Of a stretch of 64,000 nt of DNA, positions 1-9,914 are shown one piece after another. Source of the stretch: a bacterium. GTDB lineage: Bacteria; Oederibacteriota; CAKKQC01. Under the pieces are notes generated by a model, which searched no databases, was not told the origin of the DNA, and worked only from the letters and a program-made list of their open reading frames with translations. The DNA lies in NCBI GenBank assembly GCA_919901855.1, contig CAKKQC010000028.1, positions 62,001 through 126,000 on the forward strand, given 5' to 3'. The position numbers and the translations under genes were made by a program. The first letter of the stretch is position 1, and every line of letters starts with the position of its first letter.

Positions 1-2078
1 GCCAGACGACGATCGCGAACGAGGAAGTCCACGAGGGCACGTGCTGGCGGTGCCACTCCGTCGTGGTCCGCCGGGACCTCGAGCAGTGGTTCCTGAAGAT
101 CACGCAGTACGCGGACCGGCTGCTCGACGACCTCACGCTCCTGGACAAGTGGCCGGAGCGGGTCCGGACCATGCAGGAGAACTGGATCGGGCGGAGCGAG
201 GGCGCGCGGGTCGTGTTCCGCGAGCGCGACTCCGGCGCCGAGATGCCCGTCTTCACGACCCGGCCCGACACGCTCTTCGGCGTCACCTTCATGGTCATCG
301 CTCCCGAGCACCCGATGGTTGGCGAGCTGGTGAAGGGACGTCCCGAGGAGCGCGAAGTCCTCGCGTACGTCGAGAAGGCGCTCACCCTCTCCGAGATCGA
401 GCGCACGGGGGCCGACCGGGAGAAGACGGGCGTGCCTACGGGCCGGTTCGCGGTCAACCCCGTGAACGGTGACGCGGTCCCTCTTTTCGTCGCCGACTAC
501 GTGGTCGCCGAGTACGGCTCCGGCATCGTCATGGGCGTGCCCGCGCACGACGATCGCGACTTCGCCTTCGCGCGGAAGCAGGGGTTGCCGGTCAAGGTCG
601 TCATCCAGCCAGGGGCCACGCGGCTGGACGGCGCGACCATGGAGGCCGCTTTCCTCGAGGACGGCGTGCAGGCGAACTCGGGCGCGTTCGACGGCCTGCC
701 GAACCGGGACGGGAAGAAGGCCATCACGGCGCATCTCGAGAAGAAGGGCTGGGGCGGACCGCTGGTAACGTACCGGCTTCGCGACTGGGGCATCTCGCGC
801 CAGCGGTACTGGGGCGCGCCCATCCCGATGGTCACGTGCGCGGCATGCGGCCATGTCCCGGTGCCCGAGGCTGACCTCCCCGTCCTCCTGCCGCGGGACG
901 TGGACTACTCACCCGGCGCGATATCGCCGCTCGAGAAGTCGAAGGAATTCGTCGAGGTTGCCTGCCCGAAGTGCGGCGGACCCGCGCGCCGGGAGACAGA
1001 CACGATGGGCACCTTCATGGATTCCTCGTGGTACTTCTACCGCTACACTTCTCCCCGCGAGGAGAAGGCGGTCTTCAACCGCGAGACCGCCGGATACTGG
1101 ATGCCCGTGGACCAGTACATCGGTGGGATCGAGCACGCCGTCATGCACCTGCTCTACGCGAGGTTCTTCCACAAGTTCTTCCAGGATCTCGGGCTCGTCG
1201 ACACGCCGGAGCCCTTTACCGCGCTCTTCACCCAGGGGCTGGTCCTCAAGGGCGGCGAGATGATGTCGAAGTCCACGGGCAACATCGTCTCGGCGGACGG
1301 GCTCGTGGCGAAGTACGGGTGCGACGTGCCCAGGGCGTATGTCCTATTCATCGCGCCGCCCGACAAGGAAGTCGAGTGGCAGGACGCCGGGATCGAGGGG
1401 ATCGCGAGGTGGTTGCATCGAGTGGGTGGTCTTGTGGATGGCTGGGCTCCCATGGACCTGCCGCCTAGCGACATGGACGTGCGCAAGTATCCTTTTGTCA
1501 ATGGAGAGGTCGTGGACCCGCGGCATCCGCATGCCAAGGAAGTGGTACGGATGACCCATGCCACGGTTCAGAAAGTAACGATGGACACTAGCGCGTCGTT
1601 CCACTTCAATACGGCGATCAGCAGCCTCATGGAGTTCACGAATGTTCTTGCCGGCTACAGTGCGAGGCGCGAGGCGCTTCCGGTCGTCCGGAGCTACCAG
1701 TCAGGAGACTCAACTCCCGACCCCGAGCACGATCCACGGGTGATGAGCTTTGCCCTCAAGCGACTGATCCTTCTGGTGGCGCCCTTCGCACCGCACCTTG
1801 CTGAGGAGTGGTGGAAGCGCTCAGGGGAGAAGCCGTCGGTCTTCGACGCAAGCTGGCCGACATTCGATCCCGCTGCGGCGGCCGAGGACGTGGTCGAAAT
1901 CCCCGTCCAGGTCAACGGAAAACACCGGGCCACGATCCGTGCCGCCAGGGGGGCCTCGGAGGACGCGCTGAAGACGCTCGTCTTGGGGGATGAGAAGATG
2001 AAGGCACAGATGGCGGGCAAGACCGTGCGACGCTGGGTGATAGTGCCGGACCGGCTCGTGAACGTCGTGGTCGGATGA
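1..2078 (+). CDS. leuS: Leucyl-tRNA synthetase, 3' part (5' end outside window)
   Basis: Charges tRNA-Leu with leucine in the cytoplasm (class Ia synthetase). The reading frame is open from the first bases of the window, so the N-terminal HIGH part lies upstream. Visible parts: a zinc-knuckle CWRC near base 43, the CP1 editing domain with TTRPDTLFG near base 256, a second CAAC/CPKC zinc module around 835-980, the catalytic MSKS loop (MMSKSTGN) near 1261, then the anticodon-binding and C-terminal domains ending in VVVG. It overlaps lptE by 4 bases (ATGA), the same leuS-lptE order found in many proteobacteria. The anticodon-binding part (about 1420-1760) has visibly more A/T in third positions than the rest of the gene. 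Confidence 0.97.
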   Translation, partial: QTTIANEEVHEGTCWRCHSVVVRRDLEQWFLKITQYADRLLDDLTLLDKWPERVRTMQENWIGRSEGARVVFRERDSGAEMPVFTTRPDTLFGVTFMVIAPEHPMVGELVKGRPEEREVLAYVEKALTLSEIERTGADREKTGVPTGRFAVNPVNGDAVPLFVADYVVAEYGSGIVMGVPAHDDRDFAFARKQGLPVKVVIQPGATRLDGATMEAAFLEDGVQANSGAFDGLPNRDGKKAITAHLEKKGWGGPLVTYRLRDWGISRQRYWGAPIPMVTCAACGHVPVPEADLPVLLPRDVDYSPGAISPLEKSKEFVEVACPKCGGPARRETDTMGTFMDSSWYFYRYTSPREEKAVFNRETAGYWMPVDQYIGGIEHAVMHLLYARFFHKFFQDLGLVDTPEPFTALFTQGLVLKGGEMMSKSTGNIVSADGLVAKYGCDVPRAYVLFIAPPDKEVEWQDAGIEGIARWLHRVGGLVDGWAPMDLPPSDMDVRKYPFVNGEVVDPRHPHAKEVVRMTHATVQKVTMDTSASFHFNTAISSLMEFTNVLAGYSARREALPVVRSYQSGDSTPDPEHDPRVMSFALKRLILLVAPFAPHLAEEWWKRSGEKPSVFDASWPTFDPAAAAEDVVEIPVQVNGKHRATIRAARGASEDALKTLVLGDEKMKAQMAGKTVRRWVIVPDRLVNVVVG

Positions 2079-2617
2079 GGACCGCGGCGGCCGGGCTCGC
2101 GCTCGTCTTCACGCTGGCGGGGTGCGCGGCCTCGGTCAGGCGCGTGCTGCCGGAGACCGTCCGCACCGTCGCGATCGCGCGGTTCCAGAACACGACGGAC
2201 CAGGAACCCCTGCCCGCGCTGTTCGACGAGGACCTGCGGCGGTCCTTCCGGCTGGACGGACGGCTCACGGTGGTCGAGGATCCGTCCGCCGCGGACGCCG
2301 TGCTCGAGGGCACCATCGGCGGCTACACGCGCCAGCCGTCGCGATTCGCAGCCACCAACGTGGTCCAGGAATACGCGGTCCGCGTCGCGGTCGAGCTGAC
2401 GCTGACCGCGCGGGGGAGCCGCGAGACCCTCTGGATCGATCGTGGCGCGAAGCCGGGGGCGCCGCCGGGGCCGGCGACGCGCCGGCTGGAGACCGACACG
2501 CACTTCGTCGTCGTGCCCGCCTCCGGGCTTCCGGTCGAGACCGAGGAGGATGCCCAGCGGCGTCTCGTTCACGACCTCGCGGAGGCCGCCGTGGTCAGGG
2601 TCCTCGAGGGCTGGTAG
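2075..2617 (+). CDS. lptE: LptE-like LPS-assembly lipoprotein
   Basis: A 180-aa lipoprotein. It has an N-terminal signal with the lipobox LAGC (Cys at residue 18), so it is predicted to be lipidated and anchored at the outer membrane. The body has the [20 protein letters not shown] pattern of the LptE/RlpB family (PF04390), whose members plug the LptD barrel that delivers lipopolysaccharide to the cell surface. Position directly after leuS, with the start codon inside the leuS stop (ATGA), supports the call and suggests translational coupling. LptD itself is not in the window. Family assignment rests on pattern and synteny, since LptE proteins diverge strongly. Confidence 0.8.
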   Translation: MRTAAAGLALVFTLAGCAASVRRVLPETVRTVAIARFQNTTDQEPLPALFDEDLRRSFRLDGRLTVVEDPSAADAVLEGTIGGYTRQPSRFAATNVVQEYAVRVAVELTLTARGSRETLWIDRGAKPGAPPGPATRRLETDTHFVVVPASGLPVETEEDAQRRLVHDLAEAAVVRVLEGW

Positions 2618-2648
2618 TTCTTGCTCCGCCCGCGGGGGGGGCCCGTGG

Positions 2649-2654
2649 GATAAT
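2649..2654 (+). promoter_or_regulatory. Extended -10-like element before the GT-C gene
   Basis: TGGGATAAT matches an extended -10 (TG-N-GATAAT). The GATAAT ends 7 bases before the ATG at 2662. There is no Shine-Dalgarno sequence between them, so the transcript would be leaderless or nearly so. No clear -35 is seen. Confidence 0.4.
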
Positions 2655-2661
2655 TACCCGG

Positions 2662-5004
2662 ATGCGAAGCGGTTTCCCCGGCCCTGCGGTGTCCCTGGCG
2701 GCGCTCCTTCTGGCGCTCGCGGCCCATCTCCAGCATCCCGTCGTGCTCGGCCTCCCGGCCCTCCGTCCCGACCTCCTGCCGATCGCGCCGCTCGCGTGCC
2801 TCATGGGGCTGGCGCGATCCGGCGGTCTCCTCGTCCTCGCCGCCGCCGTGCTCGCGGGGTGGTGGGCGTGGGGGCGGGAGGCGACGCGCTGGCTCGCCCG
2901 GACCCGTTCCGGCTGGCCTTTCGAGCTGGCCGCCGGGCTGATGGCCGGCTCGCTCGCCGCCGGCGGCCTCGGGTTCGCGGGACTCCTGTTCCGGCCGGTG
3001 CTCGGCGCCCTCCTGGTGGCCGCCGTCATCCCGGCCGTCCGGGTCCGGGCATGGCGGGGCCCGGCGCGATGGCTGGGGGCTGCCCGCTGGCCGGCCATAT
3101 GGCCGGCGCTGTGCCTGTTCCCGGCGGTGCCCTGGCTGGTGGTCGCGCCGCTGCTCCCGGTCACGGGTGTCGACATGCTCGAGTACCACGCCGGCTTCCC
3201 CGTGCTCTGGGGGATGCTCCACCGGATCCACTTCGAGGCCGGCAACCTGCTTTGCACGATGCCGCTCGGGTTCGAGCGGCTGGCCGTGCCGCTCTACGTC
3301 CTGGGGGCCGGCGGCGCGGTCGCGTGGACCCAGCTCATCCTCCTTGCGGCGGCGGGGGTGGCGGTCGCGTCGGCCCTCGACGACGCCATGGGCGGCTGGC
3401 TGGTCGCGGGGTTCGGCGCGGCGCTCCTGCTCGCGTGGCAGGGGCATCCCGACATCGGGCTCGTTTTCGCCGCGGCGCTGGCCGTGCGGGCGGCCCGGAC
3501 GGGCCGGCCGGTTGAGACCGGGCTCGCGTGCGCGCTCGCGGCGTTCAGCAAGTATCAGGGCGCCGCGCTCGCGGCGGCCTGTGTGGTCTCGACCGCGCCT
3601 TGGGACGCGGGGCGGCGGCTCCCGCGCTGGCTCCTCGTCGCGTGCGCGGTCGCGGTGGCGCCGAACCTGGCCTGGCTGGCGCGCAACGCCTGGCTGACCG
3701 GGAATCCCGTGTACCCTTTCGCGTCGCATGTCTTCCCGTCCCTCGCGTGGACGGACTGGAATTCGCAGGTGCTCTGGGCGTCGATGCCGAACGCCTCGGT
3801 CGAGATCGACGGCGCCTTCCCCGAGGACCGGGCGCGCCAGCTCGCGATGGCGTTCTGGGCTGGTACGAAATCGGTCTTCTTCAGCCCGTACGCGGCGCTG
3901 GTCTACATCTGCCCCGCCATCCTGTTGGTGCGCGGGGTCCCGCCCCTCGCGCGCCGGCTCGCGGTCCAGGGGCTCGTCTTCGGGCTCGTGTGGCTCCTGC
4001 CGATCCCGAAGTTCGGCCGCTACCTAGTGCCGGGGCTGATCCCCGTGCTCGGGGCGTGGTGGCTGGTCGCGAGGGCGAGCCGGTTCGCGGTCCCGGTCGC
4101 GGCCGTCTGCCTCGGCGTCGAAGCGCTCGTCTTCGTGGTCAATGCCCGCGAGACTCCGATCGCACCCGAGCGCGTGCTGACTGGCACGGCGTCCGCCGCC
4201 GCGTACCGCCGGGCGGCGCTGGGCGGATACCAGGACGCCGTCGACTGGCTGAACGCGAAAGGGTTCGCGTCCTCGCGAACCCTCGTCATAGGCCAGGGGT
4301 ACGGCATGGGACTGTCGTGTCCCTGGTCCGCGAGCAACGAGACGGGCCGGCCCGCGTGGCTGGGCGCGGCCGGGGAGGTAGCGAACCCGGTCCGGATGCG
4401 CGTGCATCTGCGGCAGGCGAACGTCACGACCGTCCTCTACAACCCGATCCGCGCCTACCACCGGCATCCCTACGCACTGGGCTACGATTTGTCCGAGCCG
4501 TGGCTCATGGCTTGGGGACACCTCTGGCGGCGCTGGGCGCGTGTCGAGCGCCCGCCTGATTCGTTCGACTGGACGGGCGCGTGGTGGATCTGGCGGCTCG
4601 ACGCCCGGCCGGGCGCGCCGCTTCCGCAGGCGTGGCTGCCGGGCGCCGAGCGGCTGTACCTCGACGAGACGGCCCTGCGGCGGGGTGAGGCCGACCCCGG
4701 CCGCCTCGCCCTCCAGCGCCGGGTGGCGGGGGACTTTGGTGTCGCGTGGTTCCAGCGGTCGATGCTCACATACCACGGCCGCCACGATGCCCCGCGCGCG
4801 GTTGCGGAGGTGGAGGAGGCGATCCGGCGGGGATTCGTGAGCCCCGGCGCGCTCAACGCCCTCGGAGTGTATCTCGACGCGGACGGCCGGATCGCGGAGG
4901 CCGCCCGACGGTTCCGGGAAGCCCTGGCGCTCGACCCGGGATACGACACGGCCCGCGCGAATCTCACCGAGCTCCTCGCGCGTTCAGCGGCGGGCAAGAG
5001 GTAG
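2662..5004 (+). CDS. Polytopic GT-C-like glycosyltransferase with C-terminal TPR
   Basis: A 780-aa membrane protein. The first ~470 residues are a run of roughly ten or more hydrophobic helices with a periplasmic-type loop carrying VDMLEYHAGFPVLWG, the arrangement of GT-C family lipid-linked sugar transferases (dolichyl-phosphate-mannose-transferase-like). A soluble domain follows, then a tail of about 100 residues with TPR-like repeats (GALNALGVYLDADGRIAEAARRFREALALDPGY). The open frame extends upstream to 2122, but that part runs through lptE in another frame; the ATG at 2662 begins the hydrophobic protein. The donor and acceptor sugars cannot be read from the sequence. Two other genes in the window share this plan (20229-21974 and 32251-34563). 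Confidence 0.75.
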   Translation: MRSGFPGPAVSLAALLLALAAHLQHPVVLGLPALRPDLLPIAPLACLMGLARSGGLLVLAAAVLAGWWAWGREATRWLARTRSGWPFELAAGLMAGSLAAGGLGFAGLLFRPVLGALLVAAVIPAVRVRAWRGPARWLGAARWPAIWPALCLFPAVPWLVVAPLLPVTGVDMLEYHAGFPVLWGMLHRIHFEAGNLLCTMPLGFERLAVPLYVLGAGGAVAWTQLILLAAAGVAVASALDDAMGGWLVAGFGAALLLAWQGHPDIGLVFAAALAVRAARTGRPVETGLACALAAFSKYQGAALAAACVVSTAPWDAGRRLPRWLLVACAVAVAPNLAWLARNAWLTGNPVYPFASHVFPSLAWTDWNSQVLWASMPNASVEIDGAFPEDRARQLAMAFWAGTKSVFFSPYAALVYICPAILLVRGVPPLARRLAVQGLVFGLVWLLPIPKFGRYLVPGLIPVLGAWWLVARASRFAVPVAAVCLGVEALVFVVNARETPIAPERVLTGTASAAAYRRAALGGYQDAVDWLNAKGFASSRTLVIGQGYGMGLSCPWSASNETGRPAWLGAAGEVANPVRMRVHLRQANVTTVLYNPIRAYHRHPYALGYDLSEPWLMAWGHLWRRWARVERPPDSFDWTGAWWIWRLDARPGAPLPQAWLPGAERLYLDETALRRGEADPGRLALQRRVAGDFGVAWFQRSMLTYHGRHDAPRAVAEVEEAIRRGFVSPGALNALGVYLDADGRIAEAARRFREALALDPGYDTARANLTELLARSAAGKR

Positions 5005-5007
5005 AAT
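5002..5007 (+). promoter_or_regulatory. -10-like TAGAAT before the TamB-like gene
   Basis: TAGAAT overlaps the stop codon of the preceding gene and lies 12 bases before the ATG at 5020, with no Shine-Dalgarno sequence between. It could give a short-leader transcript. No -35 is evident. Confidence 0.3.
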
Positions 5008-5019
5008 CGAGTCATCCCC

Positions 5020-8000
5020 ATGTTGGCGCTGGCCCGATCGCACCTGCGTCTGAGCCTGCTCGCCGCCGCGGTCGTCCTCGGCGGAGTGCTCTGGCTCGTG
5101 AACGGGTGGGTGGTCCATCGCATCCTGCCGCCCTTCCTGCACAAGCAGCTCACGCTGGCCCTGCAGCGGGAGGTCGAGTTCGCGGACGTCGACACAAACT
5201 GGTTCACATACTTCGAGGTCAGGGGCGTCTCGGTCGCGAAGTCGGCCGATCCGAAGGACGGCACGCTATTCCGGGCCGGGAAACTGGTCCTTCGCTTCCA
5301 CCTCGTGCGGCTTCTCACGCATCTGAAGTCCAGCAACCCCCTGGCCGGGATCCGCCGGGTGGAGCTCATCGAGCCGTCCGTCGAGATCGCGCTCGAGCAG
5401 TTGAAACCCGCCCTCGAGCCCTCCGCCTCCAAGGCGGCCAAGGCGGCGCCGGCGAGGCCGTCGACGGGCCTGCCGACCCTGCCCCGTACCTACCTCGGGA
5501 TCAAGAGTGGGACGATCGTGCTGACCCGGCGCGGGGTGCCGGTCCTCGAGATACGGCGGTTCAAGGCGGAACTGGACTTGCGGGATCTTCCGCGGATTGG
5601 CGGCAATGTCGGCTTCACTATCGCTCCCGACTCCTCGGTGGCGGTCGACGGGAGCTGTCACTTCAGCCTCAAGCAGTTCAAGGGCAACCTGTCGCTCGAG
5701 CATCTGGACCTGGGCCAGCTCTCGGACTTCGCCCGGATGCTCGATCCTTCCCTCGCCATTCGCGTGGGCGGCCTCTTCGACGCCAAGCTCGAGATCGAGG
5801 GCGGGTTCATGACCACGGCCGAGATCTGGAACGAGACGTTCGGGCGCGGGTCGCTGCGGCTGTCGCGGGGGAGCCTGTCCCTGCGCGGCAGTCCGCTCAT
5901 CACCGACGCCGAGACGACGGGGACGCTCGACGAGCGCCAGCTCACGCTCGAGACGCTCACGGGCCGCGTGCTCTCGGGGGCCTTGTCGGCAGCCGGAAGT
6001 TTCGGCAACCTGGGACTGGGCCGCTGGAAGCTCAAGGGCAAGCTCGAACAGGTTCCGATCCGGGCCCTGCGGGCGCTGTCGCCGGGCCTGCCGCCGACGC
6101 TCGATGGCGTATTCTCATTCGGGTTCTCCGCGAGCGGCACCGGTCATGCGCCAGTCTTCACGGGTCGGATCGCGTCGCCGGCCCTCTGGATCCCGGGCGT
6201 GCGTGTCGAGAACCTCGTCGCCGAGATGACCTACACGATCCGGGACTTGGCGCTCACTAACCTACGGGCGAACCTCTGGGAGGGCGCGATCCACGGGGAG
6301 GGGGCCCTGCGGGGCCTCGACGGAGCCGCTCCCGCGATCCGGCTGAACCTCCAGGGGATCGGGTTCAATGTGGCGCGGACCCCGCTCGGGGACTCGTACG
6401 CGGGGACGGCCGAGGTCGACGCCAACCTCGATGGACCTCTCGACCGGCTCGTGGGGACCCTGTCCGCTAGGCTAAACCAGCTCCGGGCGCGGGGCCTCGC
6501 GGTCGGCGACCTCAAGGCCGCCGCGACGTTCGAGGGTGGGAAGATCCGGATCGACGCGAAGACCGACAAGGGAACGGTGACGGCCGCCGGCACCCTCGTC
6601 CTGTCGCCCGTGCTCGCCCTCGAGAACTGCCGGGTCGACGTGCGGGAGCGCATCCCGGTGCTCATCGCGCTGGCGGGCGTCGACCCGCCGCCGGGCTTCG
6701 ACGGGCGCGTGTCGGGATCGGTGCGGGCCGAGGGGCCCGTCAGCGACCCGGTGGTGACGGCCGAGGCCGTCGCTTCCGCGGTCCGGTTCGGGCGGATCGT
6801 CATCGGCGACATCATCCGCGTGCCCAGGTTTACTTTCCGGAAGATGACGCTCGAGGTTCCCGCGGACGCGCCGGCCGAGCTGGAGTGGACGTCCGAGCAC
6901 ACGACGGTTGCGATGTCCGGTGCCGTGCCCGTCGGGGCCTTCTCGGGCACCGGCAAGGAGGAGCTGCGGTTCCATCTCGAGTGCGCGGGAGGCCGGCTCG
7001 AGCTCCTCAAACGGCTGGACCTTGTCAAGGCCGCCACCGGGTCCTTCGACCTCGTGCTCGACCTGACCGGGACGGCTGCGCAGCCGACGTGGAAGATGCT
7101 CCGGTTGACCAGCTCGGGCAAGCGGCTCGTGCTCAAGGAGCCGGTGTTCGAGAAGGACTTCGACGGCTGGAACCTGAACGTGGTCATGGAGAACGACGAG
7201 GGGCTGATCAAGGACACGTGGCTCGCCATCGACCGGCAGCAGCAGACGTTCAACGGCCGGTTCTCCATGCGCGGCTGGCTGCCGGACGAGGTGGACGTGC
7301 AGACGGCGACGGTCGCGGCGAAGGCCAAGCACCTGCGCGGGCTGCCGTTCGCCGTCGAGGATGTGGCCGAGATCCGGGCCCGGCTCAACGCGCACCTGAT
7401 CATGCGGCCGGGGGAGAAGGAGATCATGCTCACGGGGCCGGACCCGGAAAAGGGCGCGGAGCTGATCCTGTCGAGCGGCGTGATCCGGTACGCGGGGCCG
7501 AAGATGGGAGAGGTCGCGGCGTCTCCAGTGCTGCCGTCGGTCCGTGGCCGGTCGGCACCCGCCGTCGCGACCGCACCGGCGGCACCTGCCGTCGCCGCTG
7601 TAGCGGCGCCCGCCGCGGCGGCCGCTCCGCCGGGTCTCTTCGAACGGTTCTACGCCAACCTCAACTTCATCGGAACGGTCGAGATCGGGTCCAACGTCGA
7701 GTTCGCGCCGCGGACCGTCGTGGGCAAGGCGGGCCAATCGTTCTTCAAACTGTTGACCGGGGACCGGGCGGCGCTGAAGAAGCTGTTCCACCAGTACGCG
7801 ACGAGGGCGGGCTGGATGGAGTTCAGCCGCGACGCCCTCCTGACCTTCGACCTCAAGATCAAGGACGGGAGCCACCTCAAGGTTTCGAAGATGGGCGACG
7901 CCCTCCGGGCCGAGGGTGAGCTCGCGCTCGAGCCCGGGGGCCGCGTAACGCTGGGGCCGCCGGGTCTCGCCGTGGACTTCACCATCGTGGGCGACCCCGG

Positions 8001-8895
8001 ACTCCGGCAGCGGATCGAGTTCCCGGTCAGCGACACGATGATGGCCAACCTGGATCTCGTCGCCGAGGCCGTGCTCTACGACAAGTACCTGCCTACGGAT
8101 TCCGGGGAGTCGGCGATGGTCGATGAACTCAAGGTACGGCTGTTCGTTACGCCGCCGCGTCCCGACGAGCCCCGGAAGGACTCCTTCCTCCAGTTCAACT
8201 TCGACCTGAAGTCGGAGCCGGAGACGGTCGTGGGCGAGGTCGGTGGGGGGCCGGGAGCCGGCGCCGGGCCCGGCTCGGAGGCGGTCGCCCAGTCGCGCAT
8301 GGTGACCGTCAAGCCCGACAAGGGCGCGCTCATGATGTGCCTCTTCGGGCTGGACGCGCTCACGGCCGTTGGTAGTGCGTCCGCGGCCACGGCCGGCGGC
8401 GGGCCGGGGGCGGGGGAGTCGATCAAGCAGACCGGGGCGATGGCGCTGGTCAATGCCGTCCTGGGCTACTTCCGGAAGATGCTGGGCCTGGACGTGCTCT
8501 CGGTCAGGAAGTCCGAGCTGGCGGCCCGCCGCCAGCGGCAGTCGCCGGGATCCACCGCGCCCGCGGCGGGGGCGTCCGCGAGCGTGCTCGACAACACCGA
8601 GCTCACGGCGGGCGTGGCGCTCACCCGGAGCCTGTTCCTGAACCAGCGCGTGGTCCTGCTGGATTCGACCCAGTCGAGTATCCAATCCAGTACGCTGGCG
8701 CCCCAGCGGTCCAACACCACCGGGTTCATCACCGAGATCGAGTTCCGCCGGTCCTCGTACAAGCTCACGACCCGCGGGCGGTGGTTCGGCCTCCCGGACG
8801 ATCCGCGGATCGACCGGCCCTACGAGCTCTACGGCGGCGCGGAAGTCAGCCGGGGCTTCTCGGGCGTCAGCACGCGGGAGCCGTTCAACTGGTGA
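5020..8895 (+). CDS. TamB/AsmA-like envelope protein
   Basis: A 1291-aa protein with one N-terminal transmembrane anchor (about residues 9-28) and a very long, repetitive, beta-strand-rich body. TamB/AsmA-like proteins are periplasmic bridges thought to carry phospholipid, or to help outer-membrane protein insertion, between the two membranes. An Ala/Pro linker (about residues 842-872) separates the long groove-like part from the C-terminal DUF490-type region, which starts near KVRLFVTPPRP and contains LFLNQRVVLL. Its length fits TamB (about 1200-1300 aa). The next gene starts inside its stop codon (GTGA). A tamA partner is not in the window. The family-level call is firm but the exact subfamily is not. 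Confidence 0.8.
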   Translation: MLALARSHLRLSLLAAAVVLGGVLWLVNGWVVHRILPPFLHKQLTLALQREVEFADVDTNWFTYFEVRGVSVAKSADPKDGTLFRAGKLVLRFHLVRLLTHLKSSNPLAGIRRVELIEPSVEIALEQLKPALEPSASKAAKAAPARPSTGLPTLPRTYLGIKSGTIVLTRRGVPVLEIRRFKAELDLRDLPRIGGNVGFTIAPDSSVAVDGSCHFSLKQFKGNLSLEHLDLGQLSDFARMLDPSLAIRVGGLFDAKLEIEGGFMTTAEIWNETFGRGSLRLSRGSLSLRGSPLITDAETTGTLDERQLTLETLTGRVLSGALSAAGSFGNLGLGRWKLKGKLEQVPIRALRALSPGLPPTLDGVFSFGFSASGTGHAPVFTGRIASPALWIPGVRVENLVAEMTYTIRDLALTNLRANLWEGAIHGEGALRGLDGAAPAIRLNLQGIGFNVARTPLGDSYAGTAEVDANLDGPLDRLVGTLSARLNQLRARGLAVGDLKAAATFEGGKIRIDAKTDKGTVTAAGTLVLSPVLALENCRVDVRERIPVLIALAGVDPPPGFDGRVSGSVRAEGPVSDPVVTAEAVASAVRFGRIVIGDIIRVPRFTFRKMTLEVPADAPAELEWTSEHTTVAMSGAVPVGAFSGTGKEELRFHLECAGGRLELLKRLDLVKAATGSFDLVLDLTGTAAQPTWKMLRLTSSGKRLVLKEPVFEKDFDGWNLNVVMENDEGLIKDTWLAIDRQQQTFNGRFSMRGWLPDEVDVQTATVAAKAKHLRGLPFAVEDVAEIRARLNAHLIMRPGEKEIMLTGPDPEKGAELILSSGVIRYAGPKMGEVAASPVLPSVRGRSAPAVATAPAAPAVAAVAAPAAAAAPPGLFERFYANLNFIGTVEIGSNVEFAPRTVVGKAGQSFFKLLTGDRAALKKLFHQYATRAGWMEFSRDALLTFDLKIKDGSHLKVSKMGDALRAEGELALEPGGRVTLGPPGLAVDFTIVGDPGLRQRIEFPVSDTMMANLDLVAEAVLYDKYLPTDSGESAMVDELKVRLFVTPPRPDEPRKDSFLQFNFDLKSEPETVVGEVGGGPGAGAGPGSEAVAQSRMVTVKPDKGALMMCLFGLDALTAVGSASAATAGGGPGAGESIKQTGAMALVNAVLGYFRKMLGLDVLSVRKSELAARRQRQSPGSTAPAAGASASVLDNTELTAGVALTRSLFLNQRVVLLDSTQSSIQSSTLAPQRSNTTGFITEIEFRRSSYKLTTRGRWFGLPDDPRIDRPYELYGGAEVSRGFSGVSTREPFNW

Positions 8896-9914
8896 GCCTG
8901 ATCCTCGCCGCGTGCATCGCGGCGGCATCCTCCGCCGCTCCTTCCGCGGCGGTTCCCCCGGGATTCGAGGTGCGCATCTGCGCGTTGGTCGAGGCCCCGG
9001 CGGCCGCGTGGTCCGGGATCCAGCCGGAGGCGGTCATCGATCCCGCCGCGCTGTCCTGGCGGCGCAAGGCTTTTCTGAGCTCGTCGGCCACGATCCCGGT
9101 CGCGTCACCCGAAGTGCGCCGGGCGCTGTCTGCGGCGCTGGCGTCCGTCCCGTCCGCGTCGCGCTCCCGGACCATCAAGGTGCTCGACGCCGTCGGCGCC
9201 TGGGTGTCCGCGAGCGTGCTCGAGGACCCGGAGCCGCTGAGGACGCCCGGAGACTGGCGCGGCGCCGATGAGGTCATCCGCACGGGACACGGCAACGCCT
9301 TCGAGCGCGTGCGCGTCCTCGTGGCCCTGCTCCGGGCGGCGGGGATCCCGGCCAAACCCGGTTTCAACGGCGTGCCCATGGTCGTCCTATTCGTCGCACC
9401 TGGCAGCGCCTCGCTGCCAGGTGAGTGGACCGTATGGGATCCCCTGCATCCCGCCGGATCGTTCTGCCGTCTCCCGGTCGCGTGGATGCCCCTGCGGGCG
9501 GGGGACGTTCCGCTCGTTGCCACCGCGCCCGCCGGGCTCCCGTGCCGCGTCACGGTCGCCACGCGCCGCTGGGCGGGCCGGGACGACGTCCGTCGCGCCT
9601 GGGAGACCGTGGGCCGGATCGGGGCGTTCCCGTCGAATCCCGCCGAGCCCCTGCCCGTGGGCACGCCCGCGTGGTGGGAGATCTGGATCATCGGGGTGGC
9701 GTTCGACGGGGACCCTGGCGCGGCGACCGTGACGGTCCCCCTGCCGTTCGCGCCGGAGTTGAAGTACGGCACGCGGGACCAGACGGTCTGGGCGTCCGAC
9801 CCCGCCCGGCTGAAGGCCGTGGACCAGTGGAGCGAGACGGACCAGCGGCTCGGCGGCCTCGTCCACGGCCTCCGCATCCGTCTCTCCCGCTCGGCCGCCG
9901 GAGGGGGAAGATAG
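8892..9914 (+). CDS. Exported transglutaminase-like fold protein lacking the catalytic Cys
   Basis: A 340-aa protein starting at a GTG that overlaps the tamB-like stop codon (GTGA). It has an N-terminal hydrophobic signal (SLILAACIAAASSAAPSAA). Residues about 90-190 follow the transglutaminase-like pattern: a helical lead, then GHGNAFERVRVLVALLRAAG, then EWTVWDPLHP. In active family members the first motif reads G-N-C and is followed by a His before the D-P. Here the Cys position is Ala136, the His is not visible, and the terminal Asp183 remains. It is therefore probably a binding or structural protein rather than an enzyme. It sits between a TamB-like gene and mutM, overlapping both. A 27-base hairpin lies in its coding sequence (9397-9423). 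Confidence 0.6.
   Translation: MSLILAACIAAASSAAPSAAVPPGFEVRICALVEAPAAAWSGIQPEAVIDPAALSWRRKAFLSSSATIPVASPEVRRALSAALASVPSASRSRTIKVLDAVGAWVSASVLEDPEPLRTPGDWRGADEVIRTGHGNAFERVRVLVALLRAAGIPAKPGFNGVPMVVLFVAPGSASLPGEWTVWDPLHPAGSFCRLPVAWMPLRAGDVPLVATAPAGLPCRVTVATRRWAGRDDVRRAWETVGRIGAFPSNPAEPLPVGTPAWWEIWIIGVAFDGDPGAATVTVPLPFAPELKYGTRDQTVWASDPARLKAVDQWSETDQRLGGLVHGLRIRLSRSAAGGGR
9397..9423. repeat. Perfect inverted repeat inside a gene (12-bp arms, 3-base loop)
   Basis: CACCTGGCAGCG, loop CCT, then the exact reverse complement. It encodes part of a Gly/Ser/Pro stretch between the two transglutaminase-like motifs, a likely surface loop. Confidence 0.9.

Noticed and set aside
2122-2661. N-terminal extension of the GT-C gene frame through lptE
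   Set aside because: The stretch is Arg-rich antiframe translation of lptE without protein-like content; the real protein starts at 2662.
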